A stretch of DNA of 64,000 nucleotides. It comes from Corynespora cassiicola (Eukaryota > Ascomycota > Dothideomycetes > Pleosporales > Corynesporascaceae). The translations under genes and the position numbers were made by a program. Every line of letters begins with the position of its first letter. The first letter of the stretch is position 1. The DNA is taken from assembly GCA_022059125.1 (NCBI GenBank), contig JAEUWY010000012.1, positions 2,232,001-2,296,000 on the forward strand. Direction: 5' to 3'. Under the pieces are notes generated by a model that did not search any database, had not been told where the DNA came from, and saw nothing but the letters and a program-made list of their open reading frames with translations. Positions 23,234 through 33,340 of this stretch are shown one piece after another.

Positions 23234-24366
23234 TCACGCCGCAATCTTCTTCAGCACCATGAATATCAGCGCAGCGACCACTCCGTAAATCCCCGCATCG
23301 ATCCACGCCAGCGATCCATCGGGCGACTGCCGCTGCTGCTGCTGCTGTTGATGCACCAAGGGCGCCCGCGGGACCGTCCGGGTCGGAGCCAGAGCCGGAG
23401 CCTGCGCCGGAATTGCGACGGGGCGGGATGCACTCGACGGCGACGCAGCCGTCGCCGTCGTCGCCGTTGCATTTACCGGCGCCGCCGCCGTTGCTGCGCC
23501 TCGCCCGTCCTCATCAGCCTCCTTGCCCTTGTCCTTACCCAGCTCATCGCGGTACGCCAATCGCAGTTCCTCGGGCAGCTCGTCTGGCCTGGTCTCGCCG
23601 CCCGACTCCTTGACCAGCTCCTCGCGCTCCTTCATGATGTCTGCATTGCACTTTGCGCAAGTGGGGCACGTCCAGCGGGCGCTCTCGTCCGCGAGCCGTT
23701 TGCGCACCGCGTCGGGCATTTCTGCTGCACGTCAGCTTCTCATCTTCGTACTCGCCTTTGCAATCCCATGCCGAGCTTCCGGACAGCGCGGAAACGTAGA
23801 CGTGGACCGCGAGCAAATGTGCACTAACCTATCCCCCCAACCTGCCCCCTGACCCCCTCCACCATAAAACTCCTAATCCCCACCAGCGCGGTGCGCACCC
23901 CCCACGCCGGCTGCCACGTCTCCTCGTGGTGCCCGCTGATGCTGAGGCAGATCTCGCGGTTGACCTCGAAGCGCCCCGTCGGGGTCAGGAACCGGAACAT
24001 GGGCGGGCGCAAGGGATACTGCGGCGGGAGGATGATGCGGCCGTGGTAGACGCCCGTCTCGTAGGGAGAGCTGGGCGGTCCGCGCAGCGTGAAGTGCCAT
24101 TCGAAGAGGTTGGTTTCGAGGGGTTCGGCGTGGTAGTCGGGAGAGGGGGAGGTGCTTAGTTCGGTGGCTTCTTTTACTGCGGGAGGGGATCAGCGGGGGG
24201 TAGGTAGGTAGGTAGGTAGGTAGCAAACGGGTGGGCGGGTGGAAGTTGATGGGCGGGAAGTAGATACATGGACATGCAGCATTTTGAATGGAAATCTTGA
24301 CAAGGGAACCTTACAGATGCGCTTTATCGTCGGGTTCTTGGTATTGAACTGGCCCTTGGTCGACAT
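23234..24366 (-). CDS. tail-anchored E2 ubiquitin-conjugating enzyme (UBC6/UBE2J type)
   Basis: The product is 295 aa from three exons, 24366-24315, 24176-23829 and 23721-23234 (888 bp, divisible by three); introns are 138 and 107 bp. The start is M-S-T-K-G-Q-F-N-T-K-N. The UBC fold covers about residues 10-135: L-F-E-W-H-F-T-L-R-G-P, Y-H-G-R-I-I-L-P, then P-P-M-F-R-F-L-T-P-T-G-R-F-E-V-N-R-E-I-C. The active-site Cys is about residue 94. TPxGRF in place of the usual HPN motif is the mark of the J/UBC6 class. A W-Q-P-A-W-G-V-R-T-A-L segment follows. The tail is Ala/Pro/Gln-rich and ends in one helix (I-Y-G-V-V-A-A-L-I-F-M-V-L-K-K), a cytosol-facing ER tail anchor. Known relatives ubiquitinate misfolded ER proteins (ERAD). 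Whether it is the J1 or J2 orthologue is not decided. Intron 1 holds a (TAGG)n run. Confidence 0.93.
24201..24223. repeat. (TAGG)n tetranucleotide run in E2 intron 1
   Basis: Nearly six TAGG units on the plus strand inside the first intron of the E2 gene. Likely length-variable, with no coding effect. Confidence 0.85.
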
Positions 24367-24983
24367 GCTGGGCAAGTGTCTGTCCGGTTCGGCGCGCGGG
24401 AGGGCGTCGGAGTGCAGTCGGGTGTTGGTGTCACAGCGCAGGCGCAGGCGGAGCGGCCAGGGCGGGCGGGCAGTAGGTGCAGCACGCCGGTGACGTTGGA
24501 GCTGGCGGGAGGCGGAGACGAGGGGGGTTTAAATGAGGCCTCCGAATGGTTGGGAGGGCGGGTGGTGCGGTCTAGCGGGCTCAACGCAATGCCAGAGCTG
24601 AAACGTCGACGTTGCCGTTGACGTTGACGTTGACGCTGCACGGTTGGCACAGGTGGCGCGCCGCAGCTAGCGCCCGGCTCAGCCTTATCGCGTGCTGCGG
24701 TCCAACCTGCTCGCGCTTCACGGCTTGATGGATAACGATTTCACGATCAAGCGTGCAAAAGGCTTCGAGTTCCAAACATCATTTCCATTATAAATAAAAT
24801 CGACGCTGTCAACAGGGTATCACGACATCGACCTGCTACCTACCCATGACCTCAACTCCGCCCCAGCCCAGACCAAGCACCACACAGTGCGCCATGCAAT
24901 GCAAAAGAACCTCCCAAATCCAGAAAAGGAAAAAAAGAAAGGAAAGGAAAGGAGGAAAATCCCGCCCTCCAGCCTCACTAATC

Positions 24984-26111
24984 TCAAAACTCAAGTCTTA
25001 GCAGGGCAACACAGGCCAAACACCCCAGCGCAACCACCGCGCCCGTGACCTCCGGTCTGCGGAGCCACATGACAGCGCCCTGAGACTTGTCACCACCAGG
25101 CATGACCGGACCCCCCACCTGCCCACCAGGCGCCACGGCGGCGGCGGCAGCAGCAGCGGCGCGCTGACTCCTCTGCCCCCGCTCCACGCTCCCCACCGCC
25201 GCCAAATCCGTCGCGAGCTGGCTATCCAACTCCTCGACCAGCCCGTTGCACCGCGCAAAGATGGTCTTGGCCTCCTCGATGACATCGATGCGCTCATCCG
25301 TCGTGAACAGGTCCTCCGCGAGCGCGAGCCTTTGCTTGAACTCGGCCTTTATGTCCTCGCCATCGAGCTCCCCGTCAAAGTTCCAGAACGAGAGGCCCTT
25401 GTCGCCCAGACTAACCGTCTCCTCCCCCCCAGCGCCGATGCCGGTATTCGTCCGCCAAAACTGCTCCCCGCCCTTGACCAGCTCGCCGCGGATCCAGCGC
25501 CCGCCCGAGAACACGGCCATGTAGAAGCACCACGCGTACGCGACCAGTACGTGCGGCCGCTGCTTGACCGCGCGCCGCATGTGCAGGCAGAACTCGCCGA
25601 CCTTGTCGCCCGGGTACTGGGCCAGCAGCACGCTGAGGTCGGTCGGGTGCAGCGCCGTGAGCGACTCGAGGTCTGCCTTGAGACGCGCGGAGCGGGCGAG
25701 GCCCCTGGGCCGCAGCTTGGTCAGAAAGTCGAGCATGCGGGGAGAGGGCGGCGAGGAGAACATTTCGGGCGCATCGTAGGGGTTTACGAGTAGGAAGGAG
25801 AGGATCGGGGACGTGGGTGGGGAGGAGGCTGGGTGGGTGGACTGCAGGAGGTCGGTCCAGAGGGATTCGAAGGTCAGGAAGATGTGCGAGAAGTGGAGGA
25901 GGCCCTTGGTGTAGAGCTCTGGGTCCGAGGCATAGGGAGGGAGCGCGAGGGGCAGGCGGGACGTGATGAGGCGGTTGAGCACCGTATGTAGCGACCTGTA
26001 CATGGTTAACCAGGGTCTCCTTCCATAGCTTCAGCTCAGCTGGCGGTATCCGTACCTGGTCGCGGCGTTGATCTCTCCCGGCAGGGAAGTCGGCAAAACG
26101 GCGTCTTTCAT
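24984..26111 (-). CDS. tail-anchored heme oxygenase-like protein
   Basis: The product is 355 aa from two exons, 26111-26056 and 25995-24984, with a 60-bp GTACGG...CAG intron; total 1068 bp. Splicing restores the hallmark helix I-N-A-A-T-R-S-L-H-T-V-L-N-R-L-I at residues 14-29, where His22 is the expected proximal heme ligand, followed by R-L-P-L-A-L-P-P. Next come H-F-S-H-I-F-L-T-F-E-S-L-W, a distal helix region (H-V-L-V-A-Y-A-W-C-F-Y-M-A-V-F-S-G-G-R) with the expected Gly pair, and F-W-N-F-D-G. The C-terminus has an Ala/Gly-rich linker and one membrane helix (V-T-G-A-V-V-A-L-G-C-L-A-C-V-A-L-L), suggesting ER anchoring, as in yeast Hmx1. Known reaction of the family: heme to biliverdin, iron and CO. 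Some fungal relatives have lost catalysis, so activity is inferred. It is head-to-tail with the E2 gene, 617 bp apart. Confidence 0.88.
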
Positions 26112-27782
26112 GGCGAGCGTATAGATATCGGTGGTAGTTTTCGGTGCAGAAAAGTGACAAGCAACGCGGGAGGCGGATGACGATATATAAAAGCACGCAA
26201 GAACCAGGGCAGCGGCCTAGCAGGCAGTAGCTAGGTAGCCAGAAGAAGAGGGCGGGCGGCCAGGGCAGCAGGACAAGCAACGAGACAAACGCGGCAGGCA
26301 ACTGATTCTTCGTGTTCCTGCGGTTGGACTCACGCGCCGGGCAGCCAGGTAAGCTCCACCGCAGCCTAGTGACTCCAAGAGGCCATGCGCCGCGGCCAGA
26401 CGCTTCCACGCGGAGCAGAGCGTGCCAGGTGTGGGCGAAACATGGCCGTGGGCGGCGGCGGCGGCGGCTGCGCTTGCGATCGCCCGATGATGCAATCGAG
26501 CTTCGGTCGGCCAGGGACGCCCGCCTCTAGGGCGCTGGCCCGCCCCGGTGCTGCGCGCACTCGAGTTGTCGCCATCGTAGAGCGACCGGTCAGATGGTGT
26601 TGCAGGATGGCTTTTTGAGGCGTGCGAGAACATGATCTGCGGCCGACTGCGTAGGGCCGATGGCTCCCACGATCCGCGCCGTCGACCTGGGCATCGGGCG
26701 AGGGTCCAGGACTGTCACGTGATGAGGCTGACTGCGCCCGGGTACTCCAAAAGGCCCGACCAAACTCAAAGTGGACTTGATGCTGTGGGGTGGCTATCGA
26801 GTCGAGGGTTTGTCTGGTGCGGTCTTGATGCTAGCACGGTTCCAAAGCATTCTCGGCTCAGGTTGAGGGCGAGCGCATGAGCCGCGATTCCGCCGTCGAC
26901 TCTGGCCTGGACACTCACGATACCAGGTAGAGTTGTGGTACGATGGCGAAGAGGTTCAGTTCTGTACCATTTGCCCCGCGCATACTAGTCAAAAATTGGA
27001 ATAGAATCCCTGCTCCATCCTTCTTCAGTCCTTCGATCTGATAAGAATCCAGTGTTTGGCAGAACAATAAATTACCTCATTTCAATAGGTATGCACAACG
27101 AAGCGAAAACACATGCGTATCGAGTACTATTACAACAAAGGTACTGCTCCAACACCTCGGCACCTCCATTCCGATGCCGCAGCAAACCCCCCGCCAGGCC
27201 CCATCTCTGCTCACGTACCGCCCCATCCCAGCATAGCCTCTCTTCTCCCCGTCCTGGAAGCGCCCCCAAGGCTGGTCAAGCCCGTATATGCGCCTCGCCA
27301 CTCTTGGACCACCGCCTCGCGCCTCGACCCCCAGCCCAATGGAATCCCGGCACGCTCGGCAGCCACAGACACCAGGGCGCCGAGGCCCCAAGTCCCGGGA
27401 CGACAGAAAAATACGCTCGCGTTCAGACCTCGCTGGTCGACTTTAGCAAATTGTAGTTGCGCGTGGCGCGCCACCGCATGACGCGTTTGAGCAGGAAACT
27501 ACAAGTTCGCACGGATACGTAAGCCACACTGTTTCTTTCTAGAGAGTAGTTTCTTGGTGACGTTCAGGGTTCATTGGAGAGAAATGGCCGCCCACGTGTG
27601 GAGACGTTCAACATGATGTGGGGGGGTCATGCAAGATTCTTTCTTGTCGCATTTCACGTGTTTTCCTCGGGCCCATTTCAATGGAATAGTACACCCAAAG
27701 GCTCACTTGGCACAGTCCAAAACAGCTCTTCCGGAGGGTGTGTGGGGGCAGATGGACATGGCAAAAATGTTTGTAGTAAGAC
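26112..27782. other. 1.7-kb gene-free region
   Basis: Short overlapping GC-rich frames on both strands (up to about 138 codons) without motifs, starts or splice logic. The part next to 26111 should carry the heme oxygenase promoter, and the part next to 27782 the 3' UTR of the esterase gene. Nothing else is recognised. Confidence 0.5.
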
Positions 27783-28810
27783 TTACACCAAGACGAACAG
27801 CACAACGCCAAGATAGAGCACCTTGAGCACAACCGTGTACCAAGAATCCGCATGCAGCGCCTTGAGGGCCTTTGCGCTGGACTCGTGTAATCCGCCGGCG
27901 GGGCCCTCGCTGTTGGCATCGTTGCCCGTGTTGTTGGTTGAGGGCGTCGTGGCCGGCTGCACCAGCTTGAGCACCCAGTCCGCCGCCTCCTGGTTCCACT
28001 GGTCAAAGTAGTCGAGGTGCTTGGACATGTCCGTCTTGCCGCTGCTGGGCGCGCAGATGGGATCGCGGGGCTGGCAGTACTCGCGGATGCGGTCGCCGAA
28101 GGCGTGCAGGCCCTCGAGGGACGAGTTTGTGCGCGCGGCGATGCCGTCGAACCTGTCGCCGCCCTTGACGGTGAAGTTTTGGTGCGCAGAGCGGACCGTT
28201 GGGCCCCATGAGACAGCCGCGGCGACTACCAAGATTAGCTTCCGGGTTTGTGCAGGGTTATCGGGGGCATGGAAATGGGAATAGATGGCGACAGAAAATA
28301 GATGAAACGCTTCAACATACTCTTGGAGCCGGGAATGGTGTTCGCATCGAGGCCCTCGACAATCTCCTGGTCGCAGCCCATGACATGGACACCGCCTCCG
28401 CCACCCAGCATATCCCACACCACGCTGCCGCCCTGGCTGAATCCCAGCACCACCATCTTGCTGTCTGGGCAGCGCTCCGTGTAGTTCCTCAACTGGGCCT
28501 GGCCGTTCAGGGTGCCCTCCTTGGCCGAGTCGCACCACTGGCCCTTTGCGTTGCTGGCGGGGTACACAATGTTCTCGAAGCCGCAGGTGCCCTCGACACC
28601 ATCGCAGATGAGCCTCATGAGCTCCGCCAGGTGGCCGGGGTACGGGGACGTGGACCCGCGGGCCATGAACATGTGCGTCGACTGGCACTCGGACGTCTCA
28701 TAGTCGTTGATCCAGGCGCAGTCCTCTTCGGGCCGCAGGCAGAGCGAGAGCGAGGGTCGGGCGTGCAGCAGCACGACGAAGAGCGTTGTGAGGAGTGCGC
28801 GGACACTCAT
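27783..28810 (-). CDS. membrane-anchored cutinase-family esterase (CE5-like)
   Basis: The product is 310 aa from exons 28810-28321 and 28225-27783. The 95-bp intron has GTATGT, a GCTAATC branch and TAG; 933 bp total. The signal peptide is M-S-V-R-A-L-L-T-T-L-F-V-V-L-L-H-A. The fold motifs are M-F-M-A-R-G-S-T (oxyanion strand, about 47-54), G-F-S-Q-G-G with nucleophile Ser about 125, then D-P-I-C with Asp about 218 and H-L-D-Y-F with His about 233, the cutinase/acetylxylan-esterase catalytic triad. Paired Cys residues flank the domain as in the family. Unlike typical free cutinases, a Thr/Asn-rich stalk and a hydrophobic end (V-V-L-K-V-L-Y-L-G-V-V-L-F-V-L-V) follow, so it is probably held at the plasma membrane, either directly or after GPI transfer. 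The stop TAA overlaps a GTAAGT word, so a further 3' exon is possible. Substrate (cutin, acetyl-xylan or other ester) cannot be told. Confidence 0.85.
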
Positions 28811-29854
28811 GGTTGCATTCTCGGGCGGGGGTTCGTATATGCGGAAGTCGAGATCGCGGTCACGGATAGACGGGGAACCCAGGAACCTAAAAAGAAAAGG
28901 TGGGAATCGAAGGAGCGGAATTAACCAAGTCTTGTAGGAGCGCTAAAGGAAATGACAGAGTGCACACGGAAGCCTGTGCAGCACAAGGCCGGGTATCTCA
29001 GGTGTCGCTAGTAAAGGCAGCGGGGGGACTAATGGAAAGACACCACAAAGAGAAAGGAATCGTATACACGCAAAGTGGACGAGGTGGAGAGGCTGGCTAT
29101 GCGGGAGGGAAAAGGAGGAGAGAGACCCTTTCTCTCTGACAGCAGCGCGAGTGAGATAGCCGCGCCGATCTGGGGCGGACATTCGGTGGGCCTTCCATGT
29201 TTCAGTGGCTTCCAGTACGTACGCGTCTGCCTCCTCAGGTTGAGAGCATCAGGAGTGCCTGCTTCCCGGTTCGTCGTTTGAAAGGGCATTGATTGACATG
29301 GGCCAAGAAAGCTTGGTGGTGGTGGCCACCACTCGAGTCGGAAAAGACGGCTCCGCGGTTTTTGTCGTGCGCCACTGCCAAGCTGTGGCGGGAGTGTGTG
29401 TGTGTGGCTGAACGGGGTTCCTCCCTCGTCGCAACTCACATGACATGCCCATTCTCCTTCTCTCGTCGGGTCTTTGTTTTCCCGAGGCCCCGAGAATCGC
29501 AACCTCCACTGTTGCCCAATACGCGATTTCTGGTCTCTATTTCAAACATGGACAATGCAGAGGCCTAGGACGCCTTGCTGATGTCAGAACATCACTCAAC
29601 CCAGCCAATTGGCTGAGGGAATACACAGTGCGAGACTAAATTCTGATCAATGGAAGGAAGGAGGAACATTAGGGAGATGTTGGCGTATACACTTCCGATT
29701 CATACCACCAAGCTAATATCAAAATGTGCCACTCAGCCCCCTACCCAAAACTCAAACACATAAACATCACCTCCAGACAATCCCCCAATCCATACCACAC
29801 TCTACCCCCAAAACCCTCAACTCAATTCCTCCGCAAAAAAAAAATCCATTCATC
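28811..29854. other. divergent intergenic region between esterase and reductase
   Basis: About 1.04 kb between two genes transcribed away from each other, so both promoters lie here. Only short incidental frames are present. CT- and CA-rich pyrimidine stretches just before 29855 resemble a fungal leader. Confidence 0.5.
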
Positions 29855-30946
29855 ATGCCACCAATCGCTCCCGGCTCCCTGATCCTCGTAACCGGCGCCA
29901 ACGGCTACATCGCCGGCATAACCATCCAGCTCCTCCTCACCCGCGGCTACCACGTCCGCGGCACTGTGCGCTCCCTCTCCACCAACGCCTGGATGTCCTC
30001 CCACTACGGCCCCAACTTCTCTCTCGTCGAGGTCCCCGACATGAGCGCGCCGGCCGCCTTCGACGCCGCCGTGCGCGGCGTGGACGCCGTCCTGCACATC
30101 GCCTCGCCCGTCGTGTTCCACCCAGACCCGCACGTCGCCATCGTGCCGGGCATCAAGAGCGCTCTCGGCATGATGGAGGCGGCGGCGAAAGAGCAGAGCG
30201 TGAAGAGCGTCGTGTATACGGGAAGTCAGGCGGCATGCGTGGAGTTGGTGCCCGGGAGGCCGTATCATCTTGGACCTGAGACGTTTAATGAGGGGTGTAG
30301 GGCGGCGAGGGCGTTGCCTCCCAGCACTGAGTACTCCCGGTCACTGATGAATTATTCGTGTGCCAAGTTGGAGGCGGAGCAGGGGTGTTTTCAGTGGGTG
30401 GAGGAGAATAAGCCGCATTTTACGTTCAACACTGTGGTGCCGAATATCAACTTTGGGACTGTGGCGAGGCCGGATAAGACGGGGTTTGTTAGCTCGTCTG
30501 GGCTGTTGCAGAAGCTGTGGGAGGGTAATCCTGGTGTGGCTTCCATTATTCCGCCCGAGTGGTATGTTGATGTCGAGGACACAGCGCTGTTGCATCTAGC
30601 GGCTTTGACGCTCCCGGATGTGCAGAATGAGCGTATCATTGCCATGGGCCACAGGTTTTGTTACAAGGACATTTTGAGCATCTTTAAAAAGGCTGTGCCG
30701 GAAAGAAAATTTCTCGATACATTGGAAGAGAATGAAGACTGTGGCACGGTTGATAACAGTAGGTCAACGGAATTGCTGAGACGCATGGGCAAGGAACAGG
30801 GCTTCTCGACTTTGGAAGAAGGAGTGATGAAGTGGATTCCACTCATGTTGAAAGCAGAAGAGCAAGGTTGGTTAGATGAGGATGGAGCACCCAAGACCCT
30901 TGGCGATGCCATGTTGCCAGGCTCTGTCGATGACAAGAATAGCTAA
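29855..30946 (+). CDS. NAD(P)H-dependent extended-SDR reductase (GRE2 / aldehyde-ketone reductase type)
   Basis: The product is 363 aa in a single exon, starting at the second in-frame ATG (M-P-P-I-A-P-G-S). The first in-frame ATG at 29726 lies in a Pro/Thr/His-rich leader with no domain. The Rossmann motif is V-T-G-A-N-G-Y-I-A (residues 12-20), and R-G-T-V-R-S after the second strand suggests NADP preference. The catalytic set is Ser about 124 (T-G-S-Q-A) and Y-S-C-A-K with Tyr167 and Lys171. These are the marks of extended SDRs related to dihydroflavonol, cinnamoyl-CoA, methylglyoxal and other carbonyl reductases. The C-terminal half (W-Y-V-D-V-E-D-T-A-L-L-H, H-R-F-C-Y-K-D-I-L) forms the substrate lobe. 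Length fits the family. Location is probably cytosolic, with no signal peptide. The substrate is not predictable. GC-ending codon bias is strong in the first half and relaxes in the second half. Confidence 0.88.
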   Translation: MPPIAPGSLILVTGANGYIAGITIQLLLTRGYHVRGTVRSLSTNAWMSSHYGPNFSLVEVPDMSAPAAFDAAVRGVDAVLHIASPVVFHPDPHVAIVPGIKSALGMMEAAAKEQSVKSVVYTGSQAACVELVPGRPYHLGPETFNEGCRAARALPPSTEYSRSLMNYSCAKLEAEQGCFQWVEENKPHFTFNTVVPNINFGTVARPDKTGFVSSSGLLQKLWEGNPGVASIIPPEWYVDVEDTALLHLAALTLPDVQNERIIAMGHRFCYKDILSIFKKAVPERKFLDTLEENEDCGTVDNSRSTELLRRMGKEQGFSTLEEGVMKWIPLMLKAEEQGWLDEDGAPKTLGDAMLPGSVDDKNS

Positions 30947-31319
30947 ATTATGTCTACTATGAATTTAAAGAGAGATAAAAAATCATTGAAATTTTGACTC
31001 ATCACTATCTTACCCCCATGTCCCATCGAAGGCTTTTCTGTCTTTGGTTCAAATATGCCATCTTTTATCCGTGTAATTCGTCTGTGTGTGTGTGTATGTT
31101 TGAAAAAGTTCAAGCTCATTATAATTTCCTTCGCCATTCCCGATGCTTTCTTAGTTTTCACGTACACGTAACAAGGCTCGACTCTTTCTCACTTATTATC
31201 CTGTTTATTTCAACTTAACCCCCCTGACTTGTAGCTTCGCAGTTTGCTTCATTGTCATTCGTTGAATCTCTTTTGTCTCTCATCCTCATTTCAGCGAGTA
31301 TCTGATCAACACCACTCTT
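30947..31319. other. 3' flanking region
   Basis: AT-leaning sequence with a short GT run near 31083-31096. It presumably carries the 3' end of the reductase mRNA. No gene seen. Confidence 0.4.
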
Positions 31320-32030
31320 TTAAATACTGGGTTTACCATTCAGCTTCAAAGCTTCTTCATCCTCCTGAAGTTTCAACACTGCCCATCGATACCCCAAGCT
31401 TTCTTGCCAAGCTGAAACAGGTCTTTCTCTTCGACGAACCTGCCCCGACACGTCAGCCGTTGCCCACTTTTTGTCCAGCATCTGGATCAAGCCCGGGGAA
31501 TGTGGCTCGAGGTATTCAATCCATATAACCCTGTACCATCCTAAAAACTTAAACTGAGTATGGAACCCAGAACGATTCGGCTTTTGGTCGAAAACTGCGG
31601 TTGGATCGTGTGGAACTGGCATGCCCTCGGTTGGCCCGTTCACCGCCTGCAATGACGTGGCTTGCTCATTTTTAGCTTCATCACTATCATTCGTGTATGC
31701 CATGGGGAGCTTACCGTTATTGCCAACCAAATCACCCAAGACTTCTGTGGATGTCTGGATTCGGGAGAGAATCTCCAGGTTGCTTTTCACGAAGATGATG
31801 TTACTAGTTTTCCATTTAGGATTTGCTTCATGGGAAAGTAAGACTTAAGCTAATCCATTAGGATTTTTTGATGAGCATTGCAAAATGTGCGTGATGTTAT
31901 CAGAATATGGGTTTTCTTGAGTTGCCCAAAAGTGTGTGGCAAGCTTTGTCAGCGACAACGTTTCTTCTCGAGCTGTTTTCCCATGAAAATCTGGGCGAGA
32001 TAGATCCAGTTGGATTTAACGGTCTACCTG
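31320..32030 (-). pseudogene. broken gene of unknown family
   Basis: One minus-strand frame stays coherent for about 230 codons but is cut by at least two in-frame stops. From about 32010 it reads L-D-L-S-R-P-D-F-H-G-K-T-A-R-E-E-T-L, then L-A-T-H-F-W-A-T-Q-E-N-P, N-P-N-G-L-A, a TAA, then V-L-L-S-H-E-A-N-P-K-W. It runs on through N-L-E-I-L-S, F-L-G-W-Y-R-V-I-W-I-E-Y-L-E-P-H-S-P and S-L-G-Y-R-W-A-V-L-K to a final TAG/TAA near 31320. A further stop precedes I-Q-L-D-L near 32020. The last 156 codons (31790-31320) form a clean frame that could still be annotated as a gene. I do not recognise the family; the aromatic, well-spaced pattern argues that it once coded. The TAA could derive from CAA by a C-to-T change, but that is inference. 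Confidence 0.55.
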
Positions 32031-32726
32031 GAGAGATTACATGGTTTTTGTTCCTTTTATGAGGTGATACGTACGCCATGCTGGCCTTTTAAGCTAATAC
32101 AAAGCTCTGAGAGGTTATCAAAGGTTGTGAGGGGTGTTGGGTGATATCAAGAGCAGGAAAAGGCGCAGAGACACGAATTTCTCATCTTTGTATCACTTTC
32201 CTGAGTTGCTACATGGGTACCATTCGGGCGGGCCCTATCAGAATCATGTGAAGTTATATCTACGTATTCAATAAAGCGCGATGTGAACAAAATGCTAACA
32301 GCTTCCAGGTGAATTTAGAATAATTGGAAACGAATCACCATTGAGACCAACTCATGTCTTCTATAATCTCACTTTTAATGATTGGTGATAAAATCAAAAT
32401 GTAGTTGTTTGGGATTCAGGCCTTATACGCTTGTCGGCGTACCTAAGGCGTCTGTTGATTTCAACATGCTGTTTCTTGTCCATTATTCTAATCCTATTCC
32501 AGGTCTAAATCTACTTGTTTTCGAGCTTAAAGCAATAGCTAAGTGTACAATATATCTCTGGAGGTGATGTTCGTGATGGCGTTTTTTTTTTTGCTGAGCG
32601 ACAGAACCGTTGTTTCGAGCTTCAACCTCAACGAAATGCACGATTGTACAATATACAAATATAGGGGCATCACAAAAAAAAAAACTCATAAGCCCCTAAC
32701 CACCTTTAAAACACGATATACGATGT
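32031..32726. other. gene-free region before the 5S gene
   Basis: AT-leaning sequence with stops in all frames and A-runs and T-runs. Nothing recognised. Confidence 0.4.
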
Positions 32727-32735
32727 AAAAAAAAA
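32727..32735 (-). terminator. RNA polymerase III T-run terminator of the 5S gene
   Basis: Nine consecutive A on the plus strand, so T on the transcribed strand, immediately at the 3' end of the 5S gene. Confidence 0.8.
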
Positions 32736-32854
32736 CATACAACAGCGGGGATTCGCTGGTGGTCACCCACCCAACTACTAGTCCGCCGGTACACTGCTTG
32801 AGTATGGCTGAGCGGACGGGAAGCCCTATTATTCAGTGTCCTGTGGTCTTATGT
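32733..32854 (-). rRNA. 5S ribosomal RNA
   Basis: Read on the minus strand, the sequence starts ACATAAGACCAC and contains GGGCTTCCCGTCCGCTCAGC, GTTGGGTGGGTGACCACCAG and CGAATCC, ending GTTGTATGT. These are the invariant loops of fungal 5S RNA. Length is about 121 nt. Ends pair (ACATA with TATGT; one mismatch at position 6). Helix II pairs ACACTG with CAGTGT, with GG/CC continuing after a bulged A. The internal TFIIIA/TFIIIC promoter region (GGTGGGTGACCACC) is intact, and a T-run follows for RNA polymerase III termination. Single dispersed 5S genes, separate from the rDNA array, are normal in Pezizomycotina. The 5S RNA is part of the large ribosomal subunit. Confidence 0.93.
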
Positions 32855-33340
32855 TCTAATTTGGTTTATGATTAATATTATATCCAAAAAGAAAAAAAGA
32901 CCCTAAAAGGTCCAAGAATACCAACTAGAAATCTCTGCGTGTCTGTTCAGCAGTCGATCTGACCGTTAGGTTTCTACTACACTTACATATACGAAATTAT
33001 CGTGACTTTTGCAATAAAAATGTTTAGAATTTATCATTATCAAATATGAATATGTTTAATTGTGGCCGCAGAATTTCTGGCAAGATACGTAAACTCGTGG
33101 CTGCGCTTGGGTTTGTCGATTGTGGATAGATGTCAGGCTGACATAGCTTGCAAACCTAGATCCTGGTCATTAATGACTTTCAATTACTATAACGCGTCGA
33201 GCTGCAATGAAAGGGCGGTCGAAAATTGTCGCGTGTTGCCCATTACGCGCTCCGAAGTGAAAGCAGTGACTCTTATGCGCGTTCACCCGATTTATATCGC
33301 CCCTCCAACCTCGAGCGGCTTAACTTACAAACAACAACTT

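Noticed and set aside
25411..26409. 332-codon minus-strand frame overlapping the heme oxygenase
   Set aside because: Arg/Pro/Ala-rich shadow in another frame; the true frame carries the His helix, the distal Gly pair and the tail anchor.
29726..29854. N-terminal extension of the reductase from the upstream ATG
   Set aside because: The added 43 residues are Pro/Thr/His-rich, and the Rossmann fold begins right after the ATG at 29855; it reads like a pyrimidine-rich leader.
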